Below are positions 35,805-43,757 of a DNA stretch of 64,000 nucleotides, in pieces. This DNA is from Fictibacillus sp. FJAT-27399. Its GTDB lineage: Bacteria; Bacillota; Bacilli; Bacillales; Fictibacillaceae. Each line of letters opens with the position of its first letter. Positions within the stretch are counted from its first letter, which is position 1. The translations under genes and the position numbers were made by a program. The notes below the pieces were generated by a model, which was not told the DNA's origin, searched no databases, and worked only from the letters and a program-made list of their open reading frames with translations. The stretch lies in NCBI RefSeq assembly GCF_001510655.1, contig NZ_LMVC01000001.1, positions 843,955 through 907,954 of the forward strand, read 5' to 3'.

Positions 35805-36170
35805 TTAAAAGCCGCCTTCTAAAGGATGAAAAGGAATTCGCAATCTTTCTTCCACTATGCGCAGGCGTTGGTTTAATCGGTTTAACTGGCGTGAATGGCG
35901 TTCAACAGTGTTTTCAAGTTGGTTAACTTCCCGATTAAGCTGGTTGACTCTGTTTTCCAGCTGATTAACCCGCCTTTCAAGCTGCCTTATTGGAGGCTGT
36001 CTATCTGGGTCATGTTGCTGATGAGGATAATAATCATTCGACTGTTGTGAATAAGGGTCGTATTGCTGTTGCTGGACGTATGGTTGATAAGAACCGTATT
36101 GCTGCTGGACATATGGTTGATAAGAACCATATTGCTGCTGGACATATGGTTGAGAACCGTATTGATAAAT
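35805..36170 (-). CDS. Q/Y-rich repeat and coiled-coil protein with apparent AUU start
   Basis: The 121-residue frame has three near-identical [11 protein letters not shown] repeats, a QQ/Y/H-rich stretch, and then a leucine/asparagine heptad coiled coil ([20 protein letters not shown] and on). It looks like a small spore coat or surface protein, but I do not recognise a family. A stop codon lies six codons upstream, and the only plausible start after AAGGAGAGG is ATT at 36170 (six-base spacing). No ATG, GTG or TTG occurs until near the end. Either AUU is used, as in infC, or the start was mutated. Confidence 0.6.
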   Translation of the reverse strand: MYQYGSQPYVQQQYGSYQPYVQQQYGSYQPYVQQQQYDPYSQQSNDYYPHQQHDPDRQPPIRQLERRVNQLENRVNQLNREVNQLENTVERHSRQLNRLNQRLRIVEERLRIPFHPLEGGF

Positions 36171-36341
36171 AAATAACCTCTCCTTTCAAAATTCTCAAAA
36201 TAAACTCCCTTACTAAGATATGTATCCAAAATGGGAGTGGACATATATAAATACCTATTTTTAAAAAGAAGGAGGAATCCAGTTTTCATTAATCTCTAAT
36301 ATCATAGTAAATCCTTTTTAGTCAGCCTCTTTATTTTTGTC

Positions 36342-36450
36342 TATGGTGTAATGGTTTATTACTACAACGCTAAATAAAGGAGAAGAGTTGCACCTCGACG
36401 AAAACAAGATCACATACATATTGTAATATTTTCATATTTATCTAGAAAAT
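36342..36450 (+). pseudogene. fragment duplicated from the 48.4 kb gene
   Basis: About 110 bases match the middle of the ORF at 48353-48679 (36342 aligns with about 48437). The encoded stretch reads GVMVYYYNAK-stop-RRR...APRRKQDHIHIVIFSYLSRK against GVMVYYYNAKKRRR...APRRKHDHIHIVIFSHLSRE. A stop codon and a ten-base deletion show that it is inactive. Confidence 0.85.
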
Positions 36451-36520
36451 TATGACGTAGATCGTGCATTTGGGACTGAGCCTCTATTTTATCCTTAGGT
36501 ATATAAAACACGATCCTATT

Positions 36521-36546
36521 GTTTAGTTTTTTTCAAAATCGGGTAC
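36521..36546 (+). promoter_or_regulatory. sigma-B type promoter of the YflT-domain gene
   Basis: GTTTAG (36521-36526) and GGGTAC (36541-36546) with a 14-base spacer match the sigma-B consensus GTTTAA-N12-15-GGGTAT and lie 26 bases before the start codon. Confidence 0.8.
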
Positions 36547-36572
36547 TTTTTGTCCTAAGGAGAGTGATTTAA

Positions 36573-36914
36573 TTGAATCCCAAATTTAAAATATTCCACA
36601 ATGATGAACATTTGAGTGAATCAATTGACAAGCTTAGAAACAATGGAATTCGAGATGATGATATCTACATTCTTGCTCATGATAATGATCATGTCAGACG
36701 CGATAGGAAGGAAACAGATGCCAATAAGATTGGGGTCAACGTAACTGGGTTGGGCACTGCGACGAAAAATGTGTTCAAAAGCAAAGGTGATAAATTAAGA
36801 TCCAAAATGAAGGAAATTGGATTTGACCAATCAAAGGCTGAACAACTAGAAGAAGAATTAGACAAGGGAAAAACGCTATTAGTTGTAACAAATCAAGATG
36901 AAGTTAAGTTTTAA
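36573..36914 (+). CDS. general stress protein, YflT/heat-induced stress domain
   Basis: The 113-residue cytoplasmic protein has the YflT-type alpha/beta domain: KFKIFHNDEHLSESIDKLRN, DDDIYILAHDNDHVRR, and a final LLVVTN strand. Proteins of this family in Bacillus subtilis (such as YflT and GsiB-regulon neighbours) belong to the sigma-B stress response; the molecular role is unknown. It starts with TTG 36573 after AAGGAGAG. The sigma-B promoter just upstream supports stress induction. Confidence 0.88.
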   Translation: MNPKFKIFHNDEHLSESIDKLRNNGIRDDDIYILAHDNDHVRRDRKETDANKIGVNVTGLGTATKNVFKSKGDKLRSKMKEIGFDQSKAEQLEEELDKGKTLLVVTNQDEVKF

Positions 36915-37470
36915 TGCATGAAATTCACCTGTTAGTAAGTAAAAGGGCAGTATTCATATTGGAGTTCTACTTTTTAGACTAGAGGCATTATTCGTAAGCT
37001 GGTATATCGAATGTCAGTGGGATTTGTATTTAGTCGGATAAGTATCCTCATAAAGAATTGAGGGAATTTGATTTATCCAAAGTTTCTTTGCCATATGAAT
37101 GGTTCTTAGAGTGTCGTCAGAAAATGAACACAGTATAAGGTAATAAAATTACTCTTGAACTAACAGGTGCTTTAAGATGTAAGCTGCCAACACTGGCAGC
37201 TTTTTTTTATTGTATCAACGGTCAGATTTTTTGAAGAATGGTATTATTGTTTTAATTGAATAAGATAAAAATGGAGGCGGGAAATGGACAGCGACAAGAT
37301 GTTACGAACACTGGAAATCCCGTTAAATGAGGTTGTAAATATAAATCTGATTAAAGTCACAATAGAAAATATTAATTTGAAAATTGCATTTTAAAGCAAT
37401 AGCTAAAAAGGAATATCCATTGCTGTCCATTAGTTAACTGTCGGTAGTTGTTTAAGGTAAGGGGGCAAGC
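36915..37470 (+). other. intergenic stretch with remnants and a small ORF
   Basis: From 37052 to 37138 one frame reads KELREFDLSKVSLPYEWFLE and on to a stop, apparently the tail of a lost gene that I cannot name. A repeat-plus-terminator element lies at 37153-37240. A 36-codon ORF (37284-37394) opens with ATG after GGAGGCGGG (MDSDKMLRTLEIPLNEVVNI...); it is too short and family-less to call with confidence. Confidence 0.5.
37153..37240 (+). repeat. short intergenic repeat with terminator
   Basis: CTTGAACTAACAGGTGCTTT is followed by the terminator AGCTGCCA-acac-TGGCAGCT (37182-37201) plus T8, then by ATTGTATCAACGGTCAG and TTGAAG. It is a member of the CTAACGGG intergenic family spread over 37-49 kb. 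Confidence 0.65.
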
Positions 37471-38085
37471 ATGAACAATAAGAAGCTGATAAAAAAGTTT
37501 GATAAACAAGCAAATACTTACGATCGAATAAGAGAAAAACAAATCCAAAGGAAGTGGAGAGAAAAATTAATTGAAGAGGCCCAAGGATCCGTTCTAGAAG
37601 TGGCAGTCGGAGCAGGAGGAAACTTCCCGTTTTATAACCGTGAGGAGATTGAAAAAATTACAGCGGTGGATTTTAGTCCTAAAATGTTAGAAAAAGCAAG
37701 AGTAGCAGCACATCAATATCATCTTCCAATCGAATTTGTTGAAAGTGACATTGATCAATTGGAGTTTGAGGAGAATCAGTTTGATACCATTGTTTCTACG
37801 CTTTCATTCTGCGGTTACCCTCAACCATTAAAAACGTTAGAGAACCTAAGTAAATGGTGTAAACCAATGGGACAAATATTGTTATTGGAGCATGGTATCA
37901 GTTCTAATTTCATTTTCTCAACGTTACAAAAGGTATTAGATCCTTTGGCTGTTAGAACGATTGGGTGCCATCAAAATAGAGACATCATGGAACTGATCAG
38001 CCTTTCTTCTATTGAGATCCAGAAAGTAGAACATCATTGGCTGGATGTTTTCCATCTGGTTTGGGCGAAACCCAAAAATAAATGA
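37471..38085 (+). CDS. class I SAM-dependent methyltransferase
   Basis: The 204-residue protein has SAM motif I EVAVGAGGNFPFY, the acidic AVDFSPKMLEKAR, VESDIDQLEF and a motif around TIVSTLSFCGYP. It belongs to the Methyltransf_11/UbiE-like group that includes phospholipid and small-molecule methyltransferases. Substrate unknown. The start follows AAGGTAAGGGGG. It lies between a remnant-rich stretch and a large repeat. Confidence 0.88.
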   Translation: MNNKKLIKKFDKQANTYDRIREKQIQRKWREKLIEEAQGSVLEVAVGAGGNFPFYNREEIEKITAVDFSPKMLEKARVAAHQYHLPIEFVESDIDQLEFEENQFDTIVSTLSFCGYPQPLKTLENLSKWCKPMGQILLLEHGISSNFIFSTLQKVLDPLAVRTIGCHQNRDIMELISLSSIEIQKVEHHWLDVFHLVWAKPKNK

Positions 38086-38117
38086 TGGGCAGAAAAAATA
38101 ATGTATTGAATTCATAA

Positions 38118-38346
38118 GGGGCTGTCCAGAAAGTCGAAAATTGACATTCAGGCGCCCCTTTTTGGCTTGAAAAATCTTCAATGAAAAGTTAATTGAAGTG
38201 GAAGATGCGAGACTCCTGCGGGACTAGCGTGACAGGTGAGACTCCCGCAGGTGCTTGCACCAAGAGGCTCACCGCACGCCCCGCGGAAAGCGAGCGGCCT
38301 GGAACGGAAATCAACAGCTTACAGACTTCTTGGACAGCCCCTTTTT
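38118..38346. repeat. large structured intergenic repeat, copy 2 (complete)
   Basis: The element begins GGGGCTGTCC (38118-38127) and ends GGACAGCCCC (38332-38341), perfect 10-base inverted terminal repeats. Inside are the GC-rich core GACTAGCGTGACAGGTGAG, a small hairpin GCAGGTGCTTGCACC, and GCACGCCCCGCGGAAAGCG. It is followed by T5. ORFs in it are short, frame-inconsistent between copies, and rejected. Confidence 0.9.
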
Positions 38347-38416
38347 GCTTTAGGAAATCTTCAGGCATCTATTTTTCGAACAGCTCTTTATGTTTTAACG
38401 AAATATAGTTATCCAT

Positions 38417-38566
38417 AACAAATATCCTTTTAATCTTGAACAAGGAAGAAATATCGAAACCTTATTGGAAATAAAAACGTATATGAATCATAAGAAGGAA
38501 ATTAAAGCACAGGCATTCATTGTATTAATGGTATTTAAAAAAATTATAATAGACGGGAAGAAATAA
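38417..38566 (+). pseudogene. C-terminal remnant of an unidentified gene
   Basis: A 49-codon open stretch starts right after the repeat (NKYPFNLEQGRNIETLLEIK ... KKIIIDGKK) and has no start codon or ribosome binding site at its head. It looks like the tail of a gene cut off near the repeat. Family not recognised. Confidence 0.4.
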
Positions 38567-38569
38567 AAA

Positions 38570-38851
38570 TTGGGCTCTATCATTATACAAATTGGGCAAT
38601 ATATTTACGATATTTATTATTGGTTAATGTTAATATCCATTCTCGGTTCCTGGTTTCCGCAATTTTATGCCACAAAAGTTGGCATATGGATTAGTAAACT
38701 AGTTGACCCTTACTTTGCTATCTTTTGGCGTTTTATCCCGCCTCTTGGTGTAATTGATTTTTCACCTATCATCGCTTTAATTGCGTATAGATATTTAGGG
38801 GGATTTGCTCTAGAAGGTCTCCGCCAATTAATGAATATGATGGGCGTATAA
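38570..38851 (+). CDS. YggT family membrane protein
   Basis: The 93-residue protein has two to three hydrophobic segments and the YggT motif pattern (YYWLMLISILGSWFPQ, VDPYFAIFWRFIPPLGVIDF SP). YggT/YlmG proteins are linked to cell division and osmotic shock resistance. The start is TTG 38570, after the weak site GGGAAG. In Bacillus the usual ylmG copy is in the ylm division cluster; this one is separate. Confidence 0.82.
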   Translation: MGSIIIQIGQYIYDIYYWLMLISILGSWFPQFYATKVGIWISKLVDPYFAIFWRFIPPLGVIDFSPIIALIAYRYLGGFALEGLRQLMNMMGV

Positions 38852-38901
38852 TAATGATAAACAACCTGTCGAATAAAGCAGAGAAAACAATAAATCTTAA
38901 C

Positions 38902-38950
38902 AGGGCTGCATCGCAGCTCTTTTTTTTATTGAACTAACGAGCAGCATTCC
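38902..38950 (+). terminator. terminator after yggT with attached CTAACG motif
   Basis: AGGGCTGC-atc-GCAGCTCT followed by T8 (38902-38928) is a clear terminator. The downstream ATTGAACTAACGAGCAG belongs to the short intergenic repeat family. Confidence 0.8.
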
Positions 38951-39061
38951 TGTTCCCAGAGTTTCTAACGGTTTTTAAAGATTGGGAAGGTATTAAGCGA
39001 ATTGCCAGTACCTCTATTGGTATTCGTAAATGTTCTCAACTGGCTATTTTGTACCAAAAAA

Positions 39062-39287
39062 GGGGCTGTCCTGAAAGTCGAAAATTGACCTTCAGGCAGC
39101 TCCTTTGACGTGAAAAATCTTCAATGAAAAGTTGATTGGAGTGCAAGGTGCGAGACTCCAGCGGGACTAGCGTGACAGGTGAGACTCCCGCAGGCGCTTG
39201 CGCCAAGAGGCTCACCGCACGCCCCGCGGAAAGCGAGCAGCCTGGAGCGGAGATCAACAGCTACCAGACTTCTTGGACAGCCCCTTT
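39062..39287. repeat. large structured intergenic repeat, copy 3 (complete)
   Basis: It has the same terminal inverted repeats GGGGCTGTCC (39062) and GGACAGCCCC (ending 39284) and the same core as copy 2, with compensatory-looking differences in the central hairpin (GCAGGCGCTTGCGCC against GCAGGTGCTTGCACC). Confidence 0.9.
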
Positions 39288-39457
39288 GACTTCGCATTTC
39301 CCCAATGTTAAGAATATTTTACCTCTTTATTTTACCCCTTATGTTATAAAAAACCTGTCGAATATTATCCAAACAACATCATTTCCGTTGGTAAAGAAGA
39401 AATCAAAACTTTTGTAAAACCATTGCGGTGAAGTGATAAAACTGAAGGAGGGATAAG

Positions 39458-40159
39458 ATGAGATCGAGATTTCAACGCCAAAAGAGAAAAAAGCTCCATG
39501 TTAGTCTGAACGCCTTAATTTGTATCGTATTGGTCCTAATATTTATTGTAGCAGGAAATATAATATGGGGAGACAGTAATGAGGCCTCAACCAATAACCC
39601 ACAAAATCAAACCAGAAGTAAAGGTGAACAAAATAACCAACAAAATAATGACACCACGATCCGAAAAGATAAAGAGACCGATTTGAAAAACCAAGAGATA
39701 AAATTGAGAGAAAATAAAAAAACTAAAGACCAGCAAGAAGCTAAGCGAATCCAGAAAGACTCCGAGGAAGCTAAAAAAGAACAAAAAGCAGAAAAAGACA
39801 GAGAAGAGCAGAAAGCAATAGAAGCCAAGGAAGAACGCGATAAGCAAAGGTCTCAAGACGAGAAGAAAGTTACAGGATCTGGGTCGTCGGAACCCATTGG
39901 AACGAGTCAGACTGGACCACATACTTCGAGTTATGTTGAGGATTCAGTGGATTGGAACGAAAAAGTAAAAGCAATCCAAATGGCAACAGGTCTAGGGGAC
40001 AACATGAACATCTGGCGAATTGAAAATGGCGGGGGACCGCAAAAATCAGTGGGAAAAGTGAGCCCTGACGGCGAAGATAGTTGGATGTATGTTGTGAATC
40101 TTGAATGGGTTGATCAAAAAGGTTGGAAAGTAACAAGTGTTAGTAAACAAAATCGATGA
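39458..40159 (+). CDS. YrrS/DUF1510-type membrane-anchored protein
   Basis: The 233-residue protein has a short basic cytoplasmic start (RSRFQRQKRKKLHVS), one membrane helix (about residues 20-38), a long charged Lys/Glu-rich coiled stretch (residues 50-140) and a folded C-terminal domain with MATGLGDNMNIWRIENGGGP and SWMYVVNLEW. This is the DUF1510/YrrS layout; in Bacillus subtilis yrrS sits beside pbpI. Here no penicillin-binding protein is adjacent. The start follows GAAGGAGGG. Confidence 0.85.
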   Translation: MRSRFQRQKRKKLHVSLNALICIVLVLIFIVAGNIIWGDSNEASTNNPQNQTRSKGEQNNQQNNDTTIRKDKETDLKNQEIKLRENKKTKDQQEAKRIQKDSEEAKKEQKAEKDREEQKAIEAKEERDKQRSQDEKKVTGSGSSEPIGTSQTGPHTSSYVEDSVDWNEKVKAIQMATGLGDNMNIWRIENGGGPQKSVGKVSPDGEDSWMYVVNLEWVDQKGWKVTSVSKQNR

Positions 40160-40341
40160 AAGGGATTTCTTATTGAACTAAGTGTGCATACTTAGAGATC
40201 AAGTGTAGCTGGTGCTAGTTTCTTCCTCCATAGTCTTGTTCCAATAGGGGTCCTACCAACAAAACGCGGAAAACATACGCTAAGAGAGTAACATCAGGAA
40301 AATACGGGTTTACAACGGTAAGGAAATCCAAATATAAAAAA

Positions 40342-40381
40342 AAGCCTAATTTCTCGTTTTTAACACCGAGAAATTAGGCTT
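40342..40381 (-). terminator. terminator for a lost minus-strand gene
   Basis: AAGCCTAATTTCTCG and CGAGAAATTAGGCTT form a 15-base perfect stem, and on the minus strand a T8 run follows. It lies four bases past the stop codon of the remnant at 40385-40498. The plus-strand stretch 40160-40341 holds no gene. Confidence 0.85.
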
Positions 40382-40384
40382 TAG

Positions 40385-40498
40385 TTACTTCATTAATGCG
40401 TCCTTTTCTTGAATAAACAAGTAGTTCATATTATCCGGTATCGTGGAAGCAATTAACTTATTCTTGATGGTAATGTTAAATATCGTAGAAAAGTGAGA
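40385..40498 (-). pseudogene. C-terminal remnant of an unidentified gene with its own terminator
   Basis: The minus strand reads SHFSTIFNITIKNKLIAS and on to YLFIQEKDALMK-stop just after an in-frame stop codon, with the terminator directly behind. The rest of the gene is missing. Family not recognised. Confidence 0.55.
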
Positions 40499-40529
40499 TT
40501 ACTTTGGATTAACAATTGTTTAATTAAAG

Positions 40530-41051
40530 TTATCCGTTAGGAATAGCATTTTCAGAATACCAATAAAAAGCATAATCAGTCATAACTGAAGAATCACCCA
40601 ACTGATGTAGCATAGCTGAAATATTCCCTCTATGATAGGTTCCATGATTTACAACGTGTAAGACCATTTCAGATATACTTGTTTCTCTTAATCCTGCCCA
40701 TGGATTATCTAACATTATTCTCTTTTCCATATCTTCCTGTCTGTTCAAAAAGGATTTAAACCGAGATGTTAAAGTGTGAAATTCCGTTTCTAAGTCTTCA
40801 ATGGGCAGTTTCTCAATCTTTTCTTGAATTTGAAATGAAGATTGCATTGCTTCATTCATACTCTGACCCTCGATGGTATTAAGCCATCCATATTCCACCA
40901 AATAGAGATGTGATAAAACCTTTGAAACAGAAGAAAAGACACTTTTCATTTCCTTCTGATATTTATCAGGAGAAAGTGTCTTAAGATGATCAATAATCCG
41001 TTGATTTGCCCATACATGATAGTTATATAGATTTTCTACATGATTTGCTAT
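40530..41051 (-). CDS. DinB family protein with apparent AUA start
   Basis: The reading frame, taken upstream of the first ATG (40949), continues as ANHVENLYNYHVWANQRIID, the normal start of a DinB protein, to ATA at 41051. A perfect AAGGAGG lies seven bases before that ATA, and a stop codon four codons further up. So the homologous start ATG has become ATA. Metal-site histidines are in YNYHVWANQ and HVVNHGTYHRGNISAML. About 173 residues if AUA starts; starting at 40949 would lose helix one. It may be a start-codon mutant. Confidence 0.7.
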   Translation of the reverse strand: MANHVENLYNYHVWANQRIIDHLKTLSPDKYQKEMKSVFSSVSKVLSHLYLVEYGWLNTIEGQSMNEAMQSSFQIQEKIEKLPIEDLETEFHTLTSRFKSFLNRQEDMEKRIMLDNPWAGLRETSISEMVLHVVNHGTYHRGNISAMLHQLGDSSVMTDYAFYWYSENAIPNG

Positions 41052-41173
41052 ACAATCGCCTCCTTATCATCACATTTTTTAATATTCTTAATCAGAATGA
41101 ATTATTCCTTTAATTATTATTACTTATCTGATGAGATCTTCAACTAAATGGCCCGATTGTTGAACAAAATTGA

Positions 41174-41389
41174 ACGGATGCCATGAAAACACTTATTCAC
41201 TATTTATTTCAGACGATGAATTTACAACGTATTAAGCTTGAAACATGGAGTGGAAACGTTCAAGCCATTCGTTCATATGAAAAATGTGGATTTGTAGTAG
41301 AAGGGCGTTTGTGGAAAGAAGAGTATATAGACGGAAAATATTATGACACTGTCGTGATGTGGTTATTAAAAGAAGAATTTCAATACTAG
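41174..41389 (+). pseudogene. GNAT acetyltransferase, C-terminal fragment
   Basis: The frame reads TDAMKTLIHYLFQTMNLQRI, RIKLETWSGNVQAIRSYEKC and GFVVEGRLWKEEYIDGKYYD, the C-terminal third of a RimJ/RimL-type N-acetyltransferase (motifs A end and B). A stop codon lies immediately upstream of the TDA codons, and the N-terminal acetyl-CoA domain is absent. An ATG at 41183 could give a 68-residue product, but without the P-loop region it would be inactive. Confidence 0.8.
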
Positions 41390-41509
41390 CATTAAAAACT
41401 TAATATAGGTGAATTAGAATGGGGGGCGGACTTAAACTTTTGAGTCAGCCCAACAAAGTATGAATCTTTTTATTATGCTAAAGCAGCTTATAGCTGAAGT
41501 TTAATGATC

Positions 41510-41548
41510 TTACACAATCAATCGGGTGCTTTAATGGAATAAGCACAA
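41510..41548 (+). repeat. short intergenic repeat
   Basis: CTTACACAATCAATCGGGTG followed by CTTTAATGGAATAAG is the left-half type of the CTAACGGG family; a terminator follows at 41554. Confidence 0.45.
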
Positions 41549-41553
41549 GAATA

Positions 41554-41590
41554 AAAGATGCTCAGAACATAATGACTCTGAGCATCTTTT
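41554..41590 (+). terminator. intrinsic terminator
   Basis: AAAGATGCTCAGA pairs with TCTGAGCATCTTT and T residues follow. Confidence 0.8.
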
Positions 41591-41606
41591 TGTGTTGATT
41601 TTTTGC

Positions 41607-41681
41607 TTACTTAATTAAAAAGCTATGAATGGCTTTCTTTTTCTGTTCAAAATCGATATGCGTATAAATACTCGTTGTAGC
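41607..41681 (-). pseudogene. C-terminal end of a tyrosine recombinase (phage-type integrase)
   Basis: The minus strand reads ATTSIYTHIDFEQKKKAIHS-FLIK-stop. This is the typical last 25 residues of phage and ICE integrases, with the catalytic tyrosine in SIYTH. Everything upstream is missing and replaced by another gene remnant starting at 41687. It is a scar of a lost mobile element. Confidence 0.8.
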
Positions 41682-41686
41682 CAAAC

Positions 41687-41812
41687 TTTATTTTTCTGGC
41701 TGGAATCCCAGTTCTTGCATTGTGCATATTTTTGGTGCCTAAGATCGGGAATTTTGCTGGAGAATTGTATCCAGATATTGCTTATATGAAATCTCTCGTT
41801 TTAATCAGATAG
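41687..41812 (+). pseudogene. DUF2975 membrane protein, N-terminal fragment
   Basis: The frame reads FIFLAGIPVLALCIFLVPKI, GNFAGELYPDIAYMKSLVLI, R-stop, which matches the first membrane helix and following region of DUF2975 proteins (often paired with a small HTH gene). The start and the remaining helices are missing. It abuts the integrase scar. Confidence 0.75.
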
Positions 41813-41875
41813 GAGCTGTCTGTTAAGGCAGCTTTTTTCTAATGCAACTATCGGGGCAGGATAGTTGAAGAAATG
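41813..41875 (+). repeat. short intergenic repeat with terminator
   Basis: GGAGCTGTCTGTTAAGGCAG and CTTTTTT form a terminator, followed by CTAATGCAACTATCGGGGCA and GGATAGTTGAAGAA. The same hairpin-plus-motif unit recurs at 44206. Confidence 0.65.
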
Positions 41876-42002
41876 GGTAATAAATTGATATGTATCGTAA
41901 TAGGTTTCGGTGGGAATTACGAACCCGGCAGAGAGCAATGCCATCTTGAACGCATATCAAATTGCCGTCGAAAATCCACCAGCGGAATAATTGGTCTAAT
42001 AT

Positions 42003-42038
42003 AAAAAAGCGTACATTCTTTGGAATGTACGCTTTTTT
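42003..42038 (-). terminator. bidirectional terminator after the YndM gene
   Basis: AAAAAAGCGTACATTC and GAATGTACGCTTTTTT are perfectly complementary around TTTG, giving a terminator in both directions. Confidence 0.88.
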
Positions 42039-42043
42039 GACTA

Positions 42044-42526
42044 TTATTGTTTATCTTGGTTCTCCTGAGACTTGTCCTGTTGAGCACTTCTTACATCCCG
42101 TTTAACAGGAGTTAATTCAGAAGACGCTTCTGTTTGAAATTGTGGTCTTCCAGTTTGCATGGTTTGTCGCTGATTGGAAGCCTGTTTGCCAGGTTCTCTT
42201 CCTAATAAGCGATGGAAGAAGATTTCAAAAGCTGTGATTGCTATCGAGCCAATAAGTGAAGCGGATAACACGTCATCCTCAATGGTCATATTATCGATCA
42301 ATAGGTAGAGAATTACAAACGCTAAGGCAAAATCAGCAATAGTTGCCACTGTGTTATTGGTAACCCGTAAAATAAATAAGTCACCCACTACATAACTAAC
42401 AATAGCTAATACCGCTGAAATCCCTAGGATATCAGAAGCACCCAAATCGTAGCCCAACGCATCGATAATGCCCAGAACAACAGCAGCTGCAATAAACTTC
42501 ATGACAATTCTAAAAATATGCCTCAT
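42044..42526 (-). CDS. YndM family membrane protein (DUF2512)
   Basis: The 160-residue protein has four hydrophobic helices in the first 105 residues (FIAAAVVLGIIDALG, ISAVLAIVSYVVGDLFIL, and two more) and a hydrophilic Gln/Ser-rich tail. This is the DUF2512/YndM layout found only in spore formers. The start ATG 42526 follows AAAGGAGG. Function unknown. Confidence 0.87.
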   Translation of the reverse strand: MRHIFRIVMKFIAAAVVLGIIDALGYDLGASDILGISAVLAIVSYVVGDLFILRVTNNTVATIADFALAFVILYLLIDNMTIEDDVLSASLIGSIAITAFEIFFHRLLGREPGKQASNQRQTMQTGRPQFQTEASSELTPVKRDVRSAQQDKSQENQDKQ

Positions 42527-42727
42527 TTCTTACACCTCCTTTGTTTATTTTTCGATAAAATCTTTTTAGATATACACCGAGATAAAAAGAATTTCAGGAG
42601 GTTAAATTGGATGCTAACTTGAAGGTCATTTTTTATTGTTGTTGTACTAAGTACGTAAAGGGATAAGAAGACGGGTTAATTAATGCTGCAATGAATGTTG
42701 GTGTAGGTTTATCCATTATCGATATAT

Positions 42728-42841
42728 TATAGCGGAGAAACAGGAAGCGTAGGTTCTAGAATTTTGCTTGGATTTGGAGGATTAACGGAAACTGAAATCA
42801 ATACAGGAATTAAGTTATTAAAAGAAGCCTGGAAGCTCTAA
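42728..42841 (+). pseudogene. MocR/GntR-type aminotransferase-domain regulator, C-terminal fragment
   Basis: The frame reads SRILLGFGGLTETEINTGIK and LLKEAWKL-stop, the usual end of MocR-type PLP-binding regulators, where LGFGGLTEEEIEEGI is common. Nothing upstream of about 42728 matches, so only the tail survives. Confidence 0.7.
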
Positions 42842-42884
42842 GGTAATGCCAATTGTACACTCAACAATTAATGAGTTTTTGAAT

Positions 42885-42980
42885 TGTACTTACACTATCG
42901 GGTAGCTTATGTTAAAAATGGGATGGCTGCGGTGATCCCGTTTTTTTATTGTGCTAACGGGCAGGATTGTTTAATAAGAG
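42885..42980 (+). repeat. short intergenic repeat with hairpin
   Basis: CTTACACTATCGGGTAGCTT is followed by a GGGAT/ATCCC hairpin with T7, then ATTGTGCTAACGGGCAGGAT. Left half, terminator and right half are all present. Confidence 0.65.
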
Positions 42981-43088
42981 TTTGGAAATAAAGGAATAAT
43001 ATGTATTTAGCTACAACATTATGTTAAACTCCACTATATATTATCTCATTATTTTATATTATCAAAAAATTACGAGGGAGGTTATAGT

Positions 43089-43526
43089 ATGAATGATGGA
43101 TTTACAAAGGTTCAGGACGTTATAGAAAATTATAAGTCTGCCGTTTATGAACAGGATGTTGAGAAGTTTGTATCAGCATACGCAACTAACATTCAAGTTT
43201 ATGATTGTTGGGAAGACTGGGAGTATAAAGGTATTTCGAAGTGGAAGGAAGCTGTGAATGGTTGGTTCAACCACTTGAAAGAGGGAGGTGTTCAACTCAA
43301 AGTAGAGTTGAATGATTTAGTTGTTGAAGAAAATGCGGGACTTGCCTTCATATATAGTAATATGTCTTTAATAGCTTACAATGGGTCTGAAGAGAAACTA
43401 CGCCAGATTACTAATAGATTTACATTTGGATTAAAAAAGGAAAATAATTCTTGGAAAATAATACATCAACATTCATCATTACCAATCAGTATGGAAACGG
43501 GAAAATGCATTTCTAACTTAAAGTAA
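43089..43526 (+). CDS. SnoaL/NTF2-like protein
   Basis: The 145-residue protein has the cone-shaped NTF2 fold pattern: an N-terminal helix pair (VIENYKSAVYEQDVEKFVSA), YDCWEDWEYKG, and strands ending RFTFGLKKENNSWKIIHQHS. Such proteins are ketosteroid-isomerase-like enzymes or binding proteins; the role here is unknown. The start follows GAGGGAGG. Confidence 0.85.
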   Translation: MNDGFTKVQDVIENYKSAVYEQDVEKFVSAYATNIQVYDCWEDWEYKGISKWKEAVNGWFNHLKEGGVQLKVELNDLVVEENAGLAFIYSNMSLIAYNGSEEKLRQITNRFTFGLKKENNSWKIIHQHSSLPISMETGKCISNLK

Positions 43527-43567
43527 TAAGCAGAACTAACTAAAATATAATCAATCCTTAAATTATA

Positions 43568-43599
43568 GGGGTATTCTTTAAATAGAATATCCCTTTTTC
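43568..43599 (+). terminator. intrinsic terminator
   Basis: GGGGTATTC pairs with GAATATCCC and TTTTTC follows. Confidence 0.7.
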
Positions 43600-43680
43600 T
43601 TCAATAAACGGGTGCATTTCTCTAAGAAGGAGAAGTGTACTTTTTTATTGAAGTAAAGTGCAAGATAGTAAAAGAGGGTT
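43596..43680 (+). repeat. short intergenic repeat
   Basis: CTTCAATAAACGGGTGCATT, then a weak GAAGGAGAAGTG hairpin region and TTATTGAAGTAAAGTGCAAG with a following TAGTAAAAG; both halves of the CTAACGGG family are recognisable though diverged. Confidence 0.55.
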
Positions 43681-43757
43681 AAACTTTGAGATAAGTGTTG
43701 AGTTTTATATCGTTATTTATGTTAAATTAGCAAATTAATTGGGTGGGAGGAAGTTTA

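Noticed and set aside
36342-36450. CRISPR or tandem repeat array in the repeat-rich region
   Set aside because: The repeats are dispersed, of unequal spacing and associated with terminators; no regular repeat-spacer pattern exists anywhere in the window.
38193-38418. ORFs inside the large repeats
   Set aside because: The frames differ between copies and have no ribosome binding site; the conservation follows hairpins and not codons.
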